From: Clostridiales bacterium
GTDB taxonomy: Bacteria; Bacillota; Clostridia; Oscillospirales; Oscillospiraceae
NCBI GenBank assembly: GCA_012719035.1
Contig: JAAYBD010000034.1
Coordinates: 1 to 63,727 of the forward strand
Reading direction: 5' to 3'
Length of the DNA: 63,727 bases
Shown: positions 23,136 to 32,071 of the stretch, in pieces
Numbering within the stretch: the stretch's first letter is position 1
Layout of the letters: every line of letters starts with the position of its first letter
Made by a program: the position numbers and the translations under genes
The notes under the pieces: generated by a model
Told to the model about the DNA's origin: nothing
What the model saw: only the letters and a program-made list of their open reading frames with translations
Database searches by the model: none

Positions 23136-24512
23136 TTAATTTACATTTTTAATCTTGATCGCCAAATTTTCGATAAGTGACGAAATTCTTAATGCCACTT
23201 TGTCGGATATCTCCTTATCTATCGACTCAACCATAACACGAATCAAAGCCTCTGTTCCCGAAGGGCGAACTAATATTCTACCTGAATCTCCTAATTTTGT
23301 TTGCTCATACTCAATCATTTGCTTTAGTTCTTCATCCGAAATGATTCTTTTTTTGACTTCATTTCCGCCATTTATCGCTATGTTTTGCAAGACCTGAGGA
23401 TATGTAGGTATTTCTGATGCCAATTCAGAAAGTTTTTTACCGCTCTGGCTCAAAACCTTCAAGAAGCGGACAGCGGCAAGCTGACCGTCCCCCGTTGTTG
23501 CATAATCAAGAAAAATCATGTGGCCGGACTGCTCTCCGCCAAGATTAAATCCGTTTTCCTGCATCATTTCCAAAACGTTTCGGTCACCAACGGCTGCACA
23601 ATGAAGGTCTATTCCGTTTTTATTGCAGTATTCATGGAAGCCCAGATTCGACATAACTGTAGCCACGATCGCATTTTTGCTTAGTCTTCCCTCTTCTATC
23701 ATAGACTTTGCACATATCGCCATGATTTTGTCGCCATCGACAAGATTTCCGTTTTCGTCGACGGCAAGACAGCGGTCTGCATCCCCGTCAAAGGCGAGTC
23801 CAAGGTCAAATCCGCCTGCTACGACCATTCGTCCCAGACCTTCAATATGTGTTGAACCGCAGTTATCGTTTATGTTGCATCCATCCGGATGATCCTTTAT
23901 CAGCTCAAGGTCAAGCGGAAATCTGCCGAATATGTCGCTGACCGTTCTTGTAGCTGCACCGTTTGAACAGTCTATCATTACTTTGAGTTTGCCGATTTTA
24001 CCCTCCGAAACGGAAACAACGTGTTCAACATAACGATCTACATACTCCCTCCCGCGCAAAATAACTCTGCCTATATCACCGTTCAGCTTTGCGGTAAGAG
24101 GTTTCGTTCCGTCCACAAGCTCTTCAATGCGCAATTCAAGTTCATCACTCAGTTTAAAGCCTTTGCCGTTGAAAATTTTGATTCCGTTGTGTTCATAGGG
24201 GTTATGAGAAGCGGAAATAACGATTCCCGCATCGGCTCCGCAGTCTGCCGTTATAAAAGCCACAGCAGGAGTAGGAACTACTCCCAAATGCATAACATCA
24301 GCCCCAGCCGAACAAAGTCCCGCAGTTATGGCTGCTTCAAGCATATCGCAGGAGATGCGGGTATCCTTTCCTATCGTAAAAAGAGGTCTTTTATTTGCAG
24401 AATTTTCTGCAAGTACCATTGCGGCCGCCTGTCCTACTCTAAAAGCGAGTTCCGCGTTAAGTCCGTTATTGACTATTCCCCGAATTCCGTCTGTTCCAAA
24501 ATACTTACCCAA
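23136..24512 (-). CDS. glmM: Phosphoglucosamine mutase
   Basis: The enzyme turns glucosamine-6-phosphate into glucosamine-1-phosphate for UDP-GlcNAc, peptidoglycan and other cell wall polymers. The 458-residue protein has the active-site serine loop ISASHNPYEHNGIKIF, the metal loop DGDADRC, the sugar-binding GEQSGH and the phosphate-binding RPSGTEALIRV. I chose TTG 24512 because GGAGG lies just upstream at the right distance and the protein then starts MGKYFGTDGIRG like its relatives; the in-frame TTG at 24527 overlaps the ribosome binding site itself. It follows ruvB by 20 bases. Confidence 0.95.
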   Translation of the reverse strand: MGKYFGTDGIRGIVNNGLNAELAFRVGQAAAMVLAENSANKRPLFTIGKDTRISCDMLEAAITAGLCSAGADVMHLGVVPTPAVAFITADCGADAGIVISASHNPYEHNGIKIFNGKGFKLSDELELRIEELVDGTKPLTAKLNGDIGRVILRGREYVDRYVEHVVSVSEGKIGKLKVMIDCSNGAATRTVSDIFGRFPLDLELIKDHPDGCNINDNCGSTHIEGLGRMVVAGGFDLGLAFDGDADRCLAVDENGNLVDGDKIMAICAKSMIEEGRLSKNAIVATVMSNLGFHEYCNKNGIDLHCAAVGDRNVLEMMQENGFNLGGEQSGHMIFLDYATTGDGQLAAVRFLKVLSQSGKKLSELASEIPTYPQVLQNIAINGGNEVKKRIISDEELKQMIEYEQTKLGDSGRILVRPSGTEALIRVMVESIDKEISDKVALRISSLIENLAIKIKNVN

Positions 24513-24532
24513 GTAGTTTTCCTCCAAAAGAA

Positions 24533-25573
24533 TTACATTTCTATTTGTTGCTGACCCAGATATTCGATACCCAGATGCTCATATGCTTTTTTTGTGATGC
24601 ATCTCCCTCTCGGAGTTCTGGTAAGGAAGCCCTGCTGGAGCAGATACGGCTCATAAACATCCTCAAGAGTAATGGATTCTTCATTTATGGTGGCAGCAAG
24701 CGTTTCAAGTCCCACAGGACCGCCGCCGTAAAATTCAATAATGCTTCTCAGCATACGCCTGTCAAGAGAATCAAGCCCAAGTTTATCGACTTCAAGTCGC
24801 GTCAGCGCTTCGTCTGCAACCTCCTGCGTAATAACGCCTCCGGCGCAGACCTGCGCAAAGTCGCGCACACGGCGCAGCAAGCGGTTTGCTATTCTCGGTG
24901 TTCCCCGGCTGCGGAAGGCAATCTCCCTTGCACCGTTGGGCTCAATTTCGATTCCTAAAATCTGCGCGCTTCGCTCAACAATAAGCTGAAGCTCATCCGG
25001 CGTATAAAGCTCCAATCTTAAAGTAACGCCGAAACGGTCACGCAGAGGCGCGGTAAGCTGACCCGAACGGGTTGTTGCGCCTATAAGCGTGAATTTAGGC
25101 AGGTCAAGGCGAATCGAATTTGCTGACGGTCCTTTGCCTATGATGATGTCGATTGCATAATCCTCCATTGCAGGATATAAAATCTCTTCCACAGATCGGT
25201 TAAGTCTGTGTATCTCATCAACAAATAATATATCGTTTTCCTGCAGATTCGTAAGAAGCGCTGCCAAATCCCCCGTCTTTTCTATCGTCGGTCCGGAGGT
25301 TATACGCATATTTACGCCCATCTCGTTTGCGATGATTCCTGCGAGTGTGGTTTTTCCCAAGCCCGGAGGTCCATGGAGAAGAACGTGGTCAAGCGGTTCT
25401 TTCCGCATTTTTGCGGCTTCTATAAAAATGCTGAGGTTGTCCTTTGCCTTCCGCTGTCCGATATATTCATTCAGCGTTCTCGGGCGCAGAGAGCCTTCGC
25501 AATAGTCCTCTGGCAGCATGGAGGTCGAGGTTATAATTTGTTCATCAGCTTCACTTGAATAGCTTATGCTCAC
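24533..25573 (-). CDS. ruvB: Holliday junction DNA helicase RuvB
   Basis: RuvB is the AAA+ motor that drives branch migration of Holliday junctions with RuvA. The 346-residue protein has [12 protein letters not shown], Walker [10 protein letters not shown] (69-77), Walker B FVDEIHRL, sensor 1 GATTRSG, the arginine finger in LRDRFG and a winged-helix C-terminus with TPRGR. Length and order are normal. It follows ruvA by 13 bases in a ruvC-ruvA-ruvB cluster. Confidence 0.97.
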   Translation of the reverse strand: MSISYSSEADEQIITSTSMLPEDYCEGSLRPRTLNEYIGQRKAKDNLSIFIEAAKMRKEPLDHVLLHGPPGLGKTTLAGIIANEMGVNMRITSGPTIEKTGDLAALLTNLQENDILFVDEIHRLNRSVEEILYPAMEDYAIDIIIGKGPSANSIRLDLPKFTLIGATTRSGQLTAPLRDRFGVTLRLELYTPDELQLIVERSAQILGIEIEPNGAREIAFRSRGTPRIANRLLRRVRDFAQVCAGGVITQEVADEALTRLEVDKLGLDSLDRRMLRSIIEFYGGGPVGLETLAATINEESITLEDVYEPYLLQQGFLTRTPRGRCITKKAYEHLGIEYLGQQQIEM

Positions 25574-25586
25574 AATAAGCCCCTCC

Positions 25587-26186
25587 CTACTTTACCATTT
25601 TTTTCAGTGCCTGTCTGATTATGTCCTCAAGCGGAGTATTGTCAACATCAATATCCTTTAGCACAGTTGAAATTTCAGCATTTGTATAGCCCAGCACGAC
25701 AAGTGCGGAGACTGCATCGGAAAGCTTGGAGCCGCCTGCAGTGGCCGCTGCCGCCGAGCCGCTTTGGACAGAAAAACCGTTTGCTTCTTTGCTCATCTTG
25801 TCTTTCAGCTCAAGCAGAATGCGCTGGGCTATTTTTTTACCGATTCCCGGCGCGGCGGTCAGCACTTTTTCATCTCCGCTTATGATAGCCATTGCCAGCG
25901 TTTCGGGATTAGCGGAGGATAAAACCGAAATTGCCGCCTTTGGACCAACGCCCGAAACACCAATCAGCATTTCAAAGCACCGCTTTTCGCGCTTATCGAA
26001 AAAGCCATAAATATCAAAGGCATCCTCTCGAATATATTCATATGTATAAAGCTTTGCATTCTCGCCGATTTTAAGGCGGGAAAGCGTGTTTGCCGTTGTA
26101 TTCAGCGCAAAACCAACTCCGCAGCAGTCGATTACCGCAAGATTCGGCTCAATGTCCGTTACTTTTCCGCTTATGTGGTGGAACAA
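25587..26186 (-). CDS. ruvA: Holliday junction DNA-binding protein RuvA
   Basis: RuvA binds the four-way junction and loads RuvB. The 199-residue protein has the N-terminal OB fold ([26 protein letters not shown]), two helix-hairpin-helix motifs ([17 protein letters not shown] and [22 protein letters not shown]) and a C-terminal UBA-like domain ([12 protein letters not shown]) that contacts RuvB. It overlaps the 3' end of ruvC by 16 bases, so the two are coupled. Confidence 0.96.
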   Translation of the reverse strand: MFHHISGKVTDIEPNLAVIDCCGVGFALNTTANTLSRLKIGENAKLYTYEYIREDAFDIYGFFDKREKRCFEMLIGVSGVGPKAAISVLSSANPETLAMAIISGDEKVLTAAPGIGKKIAQRILLELKDKMSKEANGFSVQSGSAAAATAGGSKLSDAVSALVVLGYTNAEISTVLKDIDVDNTPLEDIIRQALKKMVK

Positions 26187-26686
26187 GGAGAATCGCCCCC
26201 GTTTTTTTTAATAAGTGAAGTCGCGCTGCGTGCGTGGCAGATTGCAATAGCAAGGGCATCTGCCGCATCGTCCGGCTTAGGTTCCGACTTCATATTGAGC
26301 AGGTTCTTGACCATATAAATTACCTGACGCTTTTCTGCCCTGCCATAGCCGACGACCGCCTGCTTTACCTGAAGAGGTGTGTATTCAAATATTTGTACAC
26401 CCATTTTGTAGCCGGCGAGAAGAAGAACTCCCCTGCCGTGAGCAACGGAAATGCCCGTTGTTATATTGGTGTTGAAAAAAAGCTCCTCACAGGCAATCGC
26501 ATCAGGTGAAAAGGCTTTACACAGCTCCGTCATATCGTCATAGATTCTGTCAAGGCGGCTTGAGAGACTCGTTTTCGCCGGCGTAGTAATTACCCCGTAA
26601 TTAACAAGACTAAGCTTGTTTTTTTCGCTGTCAACAATTCCGAAACCGACTGTTGCAATTCCGGGATCTATTCCCAAAATTCGCAT
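26171..26686 (-). CDS. ruvC: Crossover junction endodeoxyribonuclease RuvC
   Basis: RuvC cuts Holliday junctions after branch migration. The 171-residue protein keeps the acidic active site of the RNase H-like fold: Asp7 in GIDPG, Glu67/68 in ACEELFF, and the DDAADALA cluster with Asp139, Asp140 and Asp143. I chose ATG 26686 (MRILGIDPG) because GTGGAGGGG lies just before it; the frame upstream adds only four residues. It is the first gene of the ruvC-ruvA-ruvB-glmM group. Confidence 0.95.
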   Translation of the reverse strand: MRILGIDPGIATVGFGIVDSEKNKLSLVNYGVITTPAKTSLSSRLDRIYDDMTELCKAFSPDAIACEELFFNTNITTGISVAHGRGVLLLAGYKMGVQIFEYTPLQVKQAVVGYGRAEKRQVIYMVKNLLNMKSEPKPDDAADALAIAICHARSATSLIKKNGGDSPCSTT

Positions 26687-26787
26687 TTTCCCCTCCACGC
26701 CATATTAATTCATTTTACTTTACCATAAAAGTGAAAACTATTCAACGTATTTTTCCATACACAGATTAAGCGGTATATGAAAACAAC

Positions 26788-26825
26788 AATAATGGCGTCA
26801 CCGCGCGAAAGGTGGCGCCATTATT
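26788..26825 (-). terminator. Terminator after xerD
   Basis: AATAATGGCGTCACC (26788-26802) pairs with GGTGGCGCCATTATT (26811-26825), 15 pairs with one G-U. On the minus strand the hairpin is followed by GTTGTTTTC. It separates spoIIM-xerD from the ruvC operon. Confidence 0.8.
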
Positions 26826-26856
26826 ATATGAACAGAACTCTGAAGATTTATGAATT

Positions 26857-27747
26857 CTACGCTCTGGGATGTGCCTTGTTATAGACATCCTTGAGCTGTT
26901 TTTTTACAAGCTGAGAATATACCTGCGTTGAAGAAATATCCGCGTGACCGAGCATTTCTTGAATAGAGCGCAGATCTGCGCCGTTTTCCAGAAGATGTGC
27001 CGCAAAGGAATGACGCAGAGTGTGTGGAGTTATTGTTTTCTCAATATTTGCCTTGGTCTGATAAGTCTTTATGATTTTCCAGAAGCCCTGACGTGACATG
27101 CGCTCACCGCTGACGTTGACAAAAAGCGAAAGCTCGTCCGAAGAAGCGATCATTTGAGGTCTTATAAACTCTATGTACTCTGCCAGAGCGCGGATAGCGG
27201 TCGGATAGAGAGGAATTATCCTCTCTTTTTCATGACCGCGGCAACGGATGATTCCCGCCGAGATGTTTACGTCATTAACATTCAAAGCAATAAGTTCACT
27301 GACACGAATTCCGGTAGCGTATAGAAGCTCCAGCATAGCGCGGTCGCGGTAGCCTTTAAGATCCGTACATTCCGGCTGCTCAAGAAGAAGCTCTACTTCC
27401 TTTCCGGTCAATATCTGAGGAAGCTTCTGCACAGCTTTTTCCGGAACAAGACCTGCAGCCGGATTTTCATCGACTATTCCCTCCGATATAAGGAACTTAT
27501 AAAAGTTCTTAATCGATGCGATGCTTCTCGAAATCGTAGGAATCGATTTTCCCTGTGATTTCATCCAGTTCGTATATTCGCAAAGCTCATCAGCTGATAC
27601 GGTTTCAAAGGTTTCATCTGTGTGGCTGTCGAGATATTCCCTTAACTGCCTTATGTCTCTTAAATAAGAACTGAGGGTGTTATCGGAAGCTTTCTTTATA
27701 TTTTGAAGATAATATTCATATTTCTCGATGCAAGCTGCATTATTCAC
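26857..27747 (-). CDS. xerD: Site-specific tyrosine recombinase XerD
   Basis: XerD acts with XerC at dif to resolve chromosome dimers. The 296-residue protein has an N-terminal SAM-like domain (to about residue 100) and a catalytic domain with the full R-K-H-R-H-Y set: Arg in LLYATGIRVSEL, HTLRHSFAAHLLENGADL, LGHADISSTQVY. I chose GTG 27747 because AAAGGAGG lies seven bases before it; the in-frame TTG at 27765 is part of that site. It lies next to spoIIM, as in Bacillus. This is a housekeeping Xer protein rather than an element integrase, judging from length and context. Confidence 0.92.
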   Translation of the reverse strand: MNNAACIEKYEYYLQNIKKASDNTLSSYLRDIRQLREYLDSHTDETFETVSADELCEYTNWMKSQGKSIPTISRSIASIKNFYKFLISEGIVDENPAAGLVPEKAVQKLPQILTGKEVELLLEQPECTDLKGYRDRAMLELLYATGIRVSELIALNVNDVNISAGIIRCRGHEKERIIPLYPTAIRALAEYIEFIRPQMIASSDELSLFVNVSGERMSRQGFWKIIKTYQTKANIEKTITPHTLRHSFAAHLLENGADLRSIQEMLGHADISSTQVYSQLVKKQLKDVYNKAHPRA

Positions 27748-27769
27748 GATAACTCCTCCTTTCAATATT

Positions 27770-28357
27770 TTATTTGAGCAAAGATACCAGATAAGGTATA
27801 AGCTTCATTTCTATAATAGTTCCCGCAGCCAAAACAGGCAGGCAGGCAATTGTACGGATATAGATATTGTCCACGCGGGGCGCAAAATTACCTCGCACCA
27901 GATTAAGTATCCTGCGGGAATTGAAAAACCCATCAAGAGACATAATAAAAAAGCATGGTAAAGATAAAACCGCCGGGACGCCGAGTATAACAAGCGCCAT
28001 AACTATTCCGTTACCGGGGTAGCAGGATATTATGGTAGCCGCAGTACAGCTTAATGCATATCCTCTTACACAACAAAGAATCGGCAGGAAGATAACCCCG
28101 AAAAAAGACGTGCCCAGTAAAAAGGCCGCTATATGAAACCTGCTGTAATTAAAAAACACATAAAAAAAATCTGAAGATTCAAGTGCGGAAAAACCGATAA
28201 AATCACTTAATGCCGCATCAAAATCATGGAATGAACCAATCAGGCTTCCCGCTATGCATCCGAGGAAAAAACTAAGTGACAGCAAAAGAAATGGAAATTT
28301 GCTGTCCTTTCGATGCGGCAAGCTGTGTCTTTCGGGAGATAACTTGTGCTTAATCAT
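27770..28357 (-). CDS. spoIIM: Stage II sporulation protein M family
   Basis: SpoIIM is a membrane protein of the SpoIID-IIM-IIP complex that drives engulfment of the forespore. The 195-residue protein starts with a basic cytoplasmic stretch and has about five hydrophobic helices (FPFLLLSLSFFLGCIAGSLIG, then others to IIEMKLIPYLVSLL). The spacing and the RGYALSCTAATI segment match the family. GGTGGTG precedes the ATG. It is followed by xerD 22 bases downstream. A SpoIID-domain gene lies 4 kb away at 32061. Confidence 0.85.
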   Translation of the reverse strand: MIKHKLSPERHSLPHRKDSKFPFLLLSLSFFLGCIAGSLIGSFHDFDAALSDFIGFSALESSDFFYVFFNYSRFHIAAFLLGTSFFGVIFLPILCCVRGYALSCTAATIISCYPGNGIVMALVILGVPAVLSLPCFFIMSLDGFFNSRRILNLVRGNFAPRVDNIYIRTIACLPVLAAGTIIEMKLIPYLVSLLK

Positions 28358-28672
28358 TATTGCACCACCTCACTCAAGCGGTGACAGCGCTGCAAATAAT
28401 AATGCAATTTACATAACATTCAATGTCGCCAATATAATACAAATTCATTCTGTTATCAAGCCTTTATGTAAAATTAAATGATTTTTGTTAATTATGACGA
28501 TATATTATGTCAACTGTATTATGTAAACTCGCGCAACTCCACTGTCTTGAACCGCACATTATACCTTGATTTCTTGCAATATATAGTAGGGGTTTTGATA
28601 GATTATTACAACATATAGGTAATCACTCAGAAATTATGTAAACTCTCGTGTTTTGATTACTATCTGTAATAT
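28358..28672. other. Gap without a gene
   Basis: 315 AT-rich bases between the spoIIM start and the TIGR04086 gene. I see no gene. The string ATTATGTAAACTC occurs twice (around 28518 and 28634), and the second lies within a stretch that repeats ATTATGTCAAC-like text. The spoIIM promoter should be in the left part, but I cannot point to a clear one. Confidence 0.5.
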
Positions 28673-29098
28673 TTATTTCCTGAGCTTAGATTTTTTAGCT
28701 TTTTTGTATAATCTCAACACTCCTCCAAAACATCCGCCGGCAACCGCCGCTATCATCTCCTTTAGCATCAGCGCCGCTCCGCCGCCGCTTTTTCTAAACA
28801 GCATGGTTCCCAGCAGGAGCAGGATAACATACATCGCCGCTGCCACAACACCCGCTGTTACCACCCCCCTGCCCTGCTTTCCGGCACAGTACAGACCGCT
28901 TATTGTCGTTCCCACCAGTACCGAAACGATGATAAATGAATCACACAGTGTTTCCGACAGAGCACCGCTAACCATCAGCATAGAGACAGCAAATATTATC
29001 AGCAGAGTAATAAACATCCCCAAAAAAGCTCCCACAGTCGAGTGCTTTAGTAAGATTCCCGCCTTTCCGTCCATTTCCTTCTGATTTGATTTTTTCAT
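28673..29098 (-). CDS. TIGR04086 family membrane protein
   Basis: A 141-residue protein with four hydrophobic helices and a basic C-terminus (YKKAKKSKLRK). The arrangement, the length and the position downstream of yajC match the TIGR04086 family of Clostridia, whose function is unknown. I chose ATG 29098 because GGAGG lies seven bases before it; the frame is open upstream to 29182, but that part overlaps the yajC terminator and is not protein-like. Confidence 0.8.
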   Translation of the reverse strand: MKKSNQKEMDGKAGILLKHSTVGAFLGMFITLLIIFAVSMLMVSGALSETLCDSFIIVSVLVGTTISGLYCAGKQGRGVVTAGVVAAAMYVILLLLGTMLFRKSGGGAALMLKEMIAAVAGGCFGGVLRLYKKAKKSKLRK

Positions 29099-29125
29099 CA
29101 TCCACCCTCCACAATTAAATTGAGA

Positions 29126-29173
29126 TAAAAATATCCCGGCTGAACAAGCCTGTTTAAGCTTATTCAGCCGGGA
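29126..29173 (-). terminator. Terminator after yajC
   Basis: TCCCGGCTGAA (29134-29144) and TTCAGCCGGGA (29163-29173) form an 11-bp stem, extended inward by AAGC pairs, and the minus strand continues TATTTTTATC. It lies 48 bases past the yajC stop and before the TIGR04086 gene. Confidence 0.85.
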
Positions 29174-29220
29174 AACCAACAATTACAAATTATAATATAA
29201 ATCAATTATAATAAATTATT

Positions 29221-29613
29221 TTATTTGCCTTTACTTGAAATCGCCCACTTCGCAACCTGAATGCGGACTCTGTCCTCACCTGTTTCAAAGGTAACACTGT
29301 CACCCGAAATGTTTACGATTTTGCCTTTGATACCGCCTATGGTAACGATCTCGTCGCCCATGGACAGACCGCTTCTCATTTCCTCAATCTTTTTCTTTTT
29401 CTTGTTTTCAGGTCTTATCATAAAGAAGTAGAAAACAGCAAAGAGCACCACCATGGAAAGTGCAAACTGAATGGTGCCAGCAGTTGTTGAGGCAGTGCCT
29501 GCCGCCGCCCCGTCCGCAGGAGTTCCGGTGGGAACACAGCCCGCAAATGCAAGGCAAAGAACCAAAGCGAAGGAAACGATCGAAATTATTTTCTTGGTTG
29601 TTTTGAGACTCAT
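29221..29613 (-). CDS. yajC: Preprotein translocase subunit YajC
   Basis: YajC is an accessory subunit of the Sec translocon (SecDF-YajC). The 130-residue protein has two hydrophobic segments. The first (residues 9-26) looks like a signal or anchor and ends in a Cys (CLAFAGC), which could be a lipobox. The second (about 47-66) is the usual YajC helix, followed by the hallmark FFMIRPENKKKKKIEEMRSG and GDEIVTIGGIKGKI. The extra N-terminal segment makes it slightly longer than the usual 90-110 residues. It lies downstream of tgt, a common arrangement (queA-tgt-yajC). Confidence 0.93.
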   Translation of the reverse strand: MSLKTTKKIISIVSFALVLCLAFAGCVPTGTPADGAAAGTASTTAGTIQFALSMVVLFAVFYFFMIRPENKKKKKIEEMRSGLSMGDEIVTIGGIKGKIVNISGDSVTFETGEDRVRIQVAKWAISSKGK

Positions 29614-29675
29614 TTAGTTAACCTCCTCAAATTGTAACACAATTATATATGGCAAAGTTTTCAAATGCAAGGTTT

Positions 29676-30806
29676 TTATATCCTTCTCGCGAGCTTTTCG
29701 GAAAATGTGCCGCGAAATGTCGAAAATGTACCATTATCGAGTTCTAAGCGTATTCTCTCCATAAGTTTGTTATAGAAATACAGGTTATGAATTGCGCCAA
29801 ACCTCATTGCAAGAATTTCTTCAGCCTTAAACAGATGTCGAACATAAGCTCTTGAGAAGTCTCTGCAGACAGGACAATCACATTCTGGATCAATCGGGCT
29901 GTCATCCTCCGCATATTTCGCATTATTAAGATTCATAACACCTTCCCATGTGAAAAAGTGTCCGTGCCGTCCGTTACGCGTCGGCATAACGCAGTCGAAG
30001 AAATCAACGCCGCGATATACGGCCTCGACAATATTGGAAGGCGTTCCCACACCCATAAGATAGCGCGGCTTATCCTTAGGCATAAACTCCTCGACAGCCT
30101 CAATCGTGTCGTACATTTCCTGATGTGTCTCCCCCACGGCAAGTCCGCCTATGGCATAGCCTGCCAAATCAAGCTCCGCAATTTGCTTCATATGGCGGAT
30201 GCGCAAGTCGGCAAAAGTCGCCCCTTGATTGATTCCAAAAAGCACCTGCCCGGGATTTACGGCATCCGGCAGAGCATTTACTCGGTCAAGCTCTGTTTTG
30301 CACCTCTGGAGCCATCGGAAAGTTCGCTCGCAGGACTTCTCCACATATTCATAAGGCGAAGGGATTTTCACGCACTCGTCAAACGCCATAGCTATGTCGG
30401 AGCCAAGGTTCGATTGTATCCTCATGCTCTCCTCGGGTCCCATAAAAATTTTTCGACCGTCAACGTGAGAATTGAAGCTGACCCCTTCCTCTTTTATCTT
30501 TCTCAGTTCGGCAAGCGAAAAAATCTGAAAGCCGCCGCTGTCTGTCAGTATCGGTCCATCCCAATTCATAAACTTATGGAGCCCCCCGCGGCGCCTGACA
30601 AGTTCGTCTCCCGGTCTTACATGGAGATGATAAGTATTGGAAAGCTCGATCTGACACCCCAGTTCTTTCAGTTCCGGTGCTGCGACTCCACCCTTGATCG
30701 CACCCTGAGTACCGACATTCATAAAGACCGGCGTCTGCACAGTTCCATGAGGACAGGAAAATTCGCCTCTCCGGGCAAGCCCCTCTGTTTTTATTACTTT
30801 GAACAA
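29676..30806 (-). CDS. tgt: tRNA-guanine transglycosylase
   Basis: Tgt exchanges guanine 34 of tRNAs with GUN anticodons for preQ1 on the way to queuosine. The 376-residue protein has ILTDSGGFQIFSL with the catalytic Asp89, GINQGATFADLR, GGLAVGE, the second catalytic Asp in FDCVMPTRNGRHG, and the zinc site CDCPVCRDF...H near the C-terminus. TTG 30806 is the start, seven bases after AGGAG. It is in the queA-tgt-yajC group. In this window tRNA-Asp(GTC) is a possible substrate. Confidence 0.96.
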   Translation of the reverse strand: MFKVIKTEGLARRGEFSCPHGTVQTPVFMNVGTQGAIKGGVAAPELKELGCQIELSNTYHLHVRPGDELVRRRGGLHKFMNWDGPILTDSGGFQIFSLAELRKIKEEGVSFNSHVDGRKIFMGPEESMRIQSNLGSDIAMAFDECVKIPSPYEYVEKSCERTFRWLQRCKTELDRVNALPDAVNPGQVLFGINQGATFADLRIRHMKQIAELDLAGYAIGGLAVGETHQEMYDTIEAVEEFMPKDKPRYLMGVGTPSNIVEAVYRGVDFFDCVMPTRNGRHGHFFTWEGVMNLNNAKYAEDDSPIDPECDCPVCRDFSRAYVRHLFKAEEILAMRFGAIHNLYFYNKLMERIRLELDNGTFSTFRGTFSEKLARRI

Positions 30807-30904
30807 TAAAATTCTCCTACTCGTAAATATACTTTTACCCGCTTCTAAAGCAACTTAAACCGCTCTAAAACGCAAATTACCAATTTAATTGTATAATACA
30901 AAGC

Positions 30905-31927
30905 TCATTCTATGAACATCGCATCTCCAAACGAGAAAAAGCGGTATTTCTCCTCAACGGCCTTTGCGTATGCATTCAGTATGTTCTCTCTGCCTGCAAA
31001 AGCAGAAACAAGCATAACAAGCGTGCTTTCCGGCAAATGAAAATTAGTCACCAGAGCATCCATGCACTTAAACTTATATCCGGGATAAATAAATATATCA
31101 GTCCAACCGGACGATGGGCAAAGAGTCCCATCCTCGTTTGCAAAACTTTCAAGTGTTCTGCATGACGTAGTTCCAACGGCAACTACGCGTCCGCCGCTTT
31201 TCTTCGTTTCCGTAACCGTTTTTGCGGTTTCCTCTGGAACAATGCAGTATTCTGCATGCATTTCATGGCTCTCGAGATTCTCGCTTTTAACGGGTCTGAA
31301 CGTACCAAGTCCCACGTGCAGCGTTACATAGCAGATTTTAACCCCTTTTTTCGCTATTTTGTCCAATAGCTCCTCAGTAAAATGCAGTCCCGCGGTAGGG
31401 GCGGCGGCAGAGCCGACTTCCCTTGAATAAACCGTTTGATACCGCTCCTTGTCTCCAAGCTCAGTTTTTATATACGGCGGCAAAGGCATCTTTCCAAGCC
31501 GCTCCAGCACCTCAAGAAAAATACCCTGGAATTCAAATTTCAAAAGCTTGTTGCCGCCCTCACAGGAATCGGTAACCTCCGCCTTAAGCTCACCTTCACC
31601 AAAAATAAGCTTCGTCCCCGGCTTTGTCTTTTTGCCCGGACGGGTCAGGCATTCCCAAACACCACCGCCTAAATCTCTCAAAAGCACAACCTCGACGGCT
31701 CCGCCCGTTTCGCGCCTTCCAATAAGCCTTGCGGGAAGAACCCGCGAATCGTTAAGCACAAGGCAGTCGCCTTCTCTCAGATAATCGGGCAGATCGTAAA
31801 AATGTCTGTGCCTCACTTCCCCTGTCACCTTATCGAGATGAAGCAGGCGTGAAGCATCCCTTCTTTGAAGCGGCGTCTGGGCTATCAGTTCTTCGGGCAA
31901 ATCATAATAAAAATCGGATGTTTTCAT
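30905..31927 (-). CDS. queA: S-adenosylmethionine:tRNA ribosyltransferase-isomerase QueA
   Basis: QueA transfers the ribosyl part of S-adenosylmethionine to preQ1 in tRNA, making epoxyqueuosine. The 340-residue protein shows the standard start ([25 protein letters not shown]), [29 protein letters not shown] and [11 protein letters not shown], and ends with [20 protein letters not shown] near the C-terminus. Length is normal. It starts 134 bases past the SpoIID-domain gene and is followed by tgt. Confidence 0.96.
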   Translation of the reverse strand: MKTSDFYYDLPEELIAQTPLQRRDASRLLHLDKVTGEVRHRHFYDLPDYLREGDCLVLNDSRVLPARLIGRRETGGAVEVVLLRDLGGGVWECLTRPGKKTKPGTKLIFGEGELKAEVTDSCEGGNKLLKFEFQGIFLEVLERLGKMPLPPYIKTELGDKERYQTVYSREVGSAAAPTAGLHFTEELLDKIAKKGVKICYVTLHVGLGTFRPVKSENLESHEMHAEYCIVPEETAKTVTETKKSGGRVVAVGTTSCRTLESFANEDGTLCPSSGWTDIFIYPGYKFKCMDALVTNFHLPESTLVMLVSAFAGRENILNAYAKAVEEKYRFFSFGDAMFIE

Positions 31928-32044
31928 CTATAAAATATGGCTCCTATGCGCTAATAAAATATAGTGTAACCATTTTCCAAAAATATAAGGAATAGGCTTT
32001 TAACGCACCGCTGGGAGGCGGGCATATTATTGGAAAGCATTAGG

Positions 32045-32071
32045 TAATGGCGTGAATCAATCACGCCATTA
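32045..32071 (-). terminator. Hairpin overlapping the SpoIID gene stop
   Basis: TAATGGCGTGA and TCACGCCATTA form an 11-bp perfect stem with the loop ATCAA. The right arm contains the stop codon of the SpoIID-domain gene (32061-32063). The T-run is weak, so it may be a stabiliser rather than a full terminator. Confidence 0.6.

Noticed and set aside
26857-27747. XerD as the integrase of a mobile element
   Set aside because: Its length, motifs and position beside spoIIM match the chromosomal XerD.
28500-28660. ATTATGTAAACTC direct repeats as a regulatory array
   Set aside because: Only two imperfect copies in AT-rich DNA at irregular spacing.
31928-32044. PreQ1 riboswitch before queA
   Set aside because: No compact hairpin with an A-rich tail near the queA ribosome binding site; the CGCCTCCC segment does not fit.
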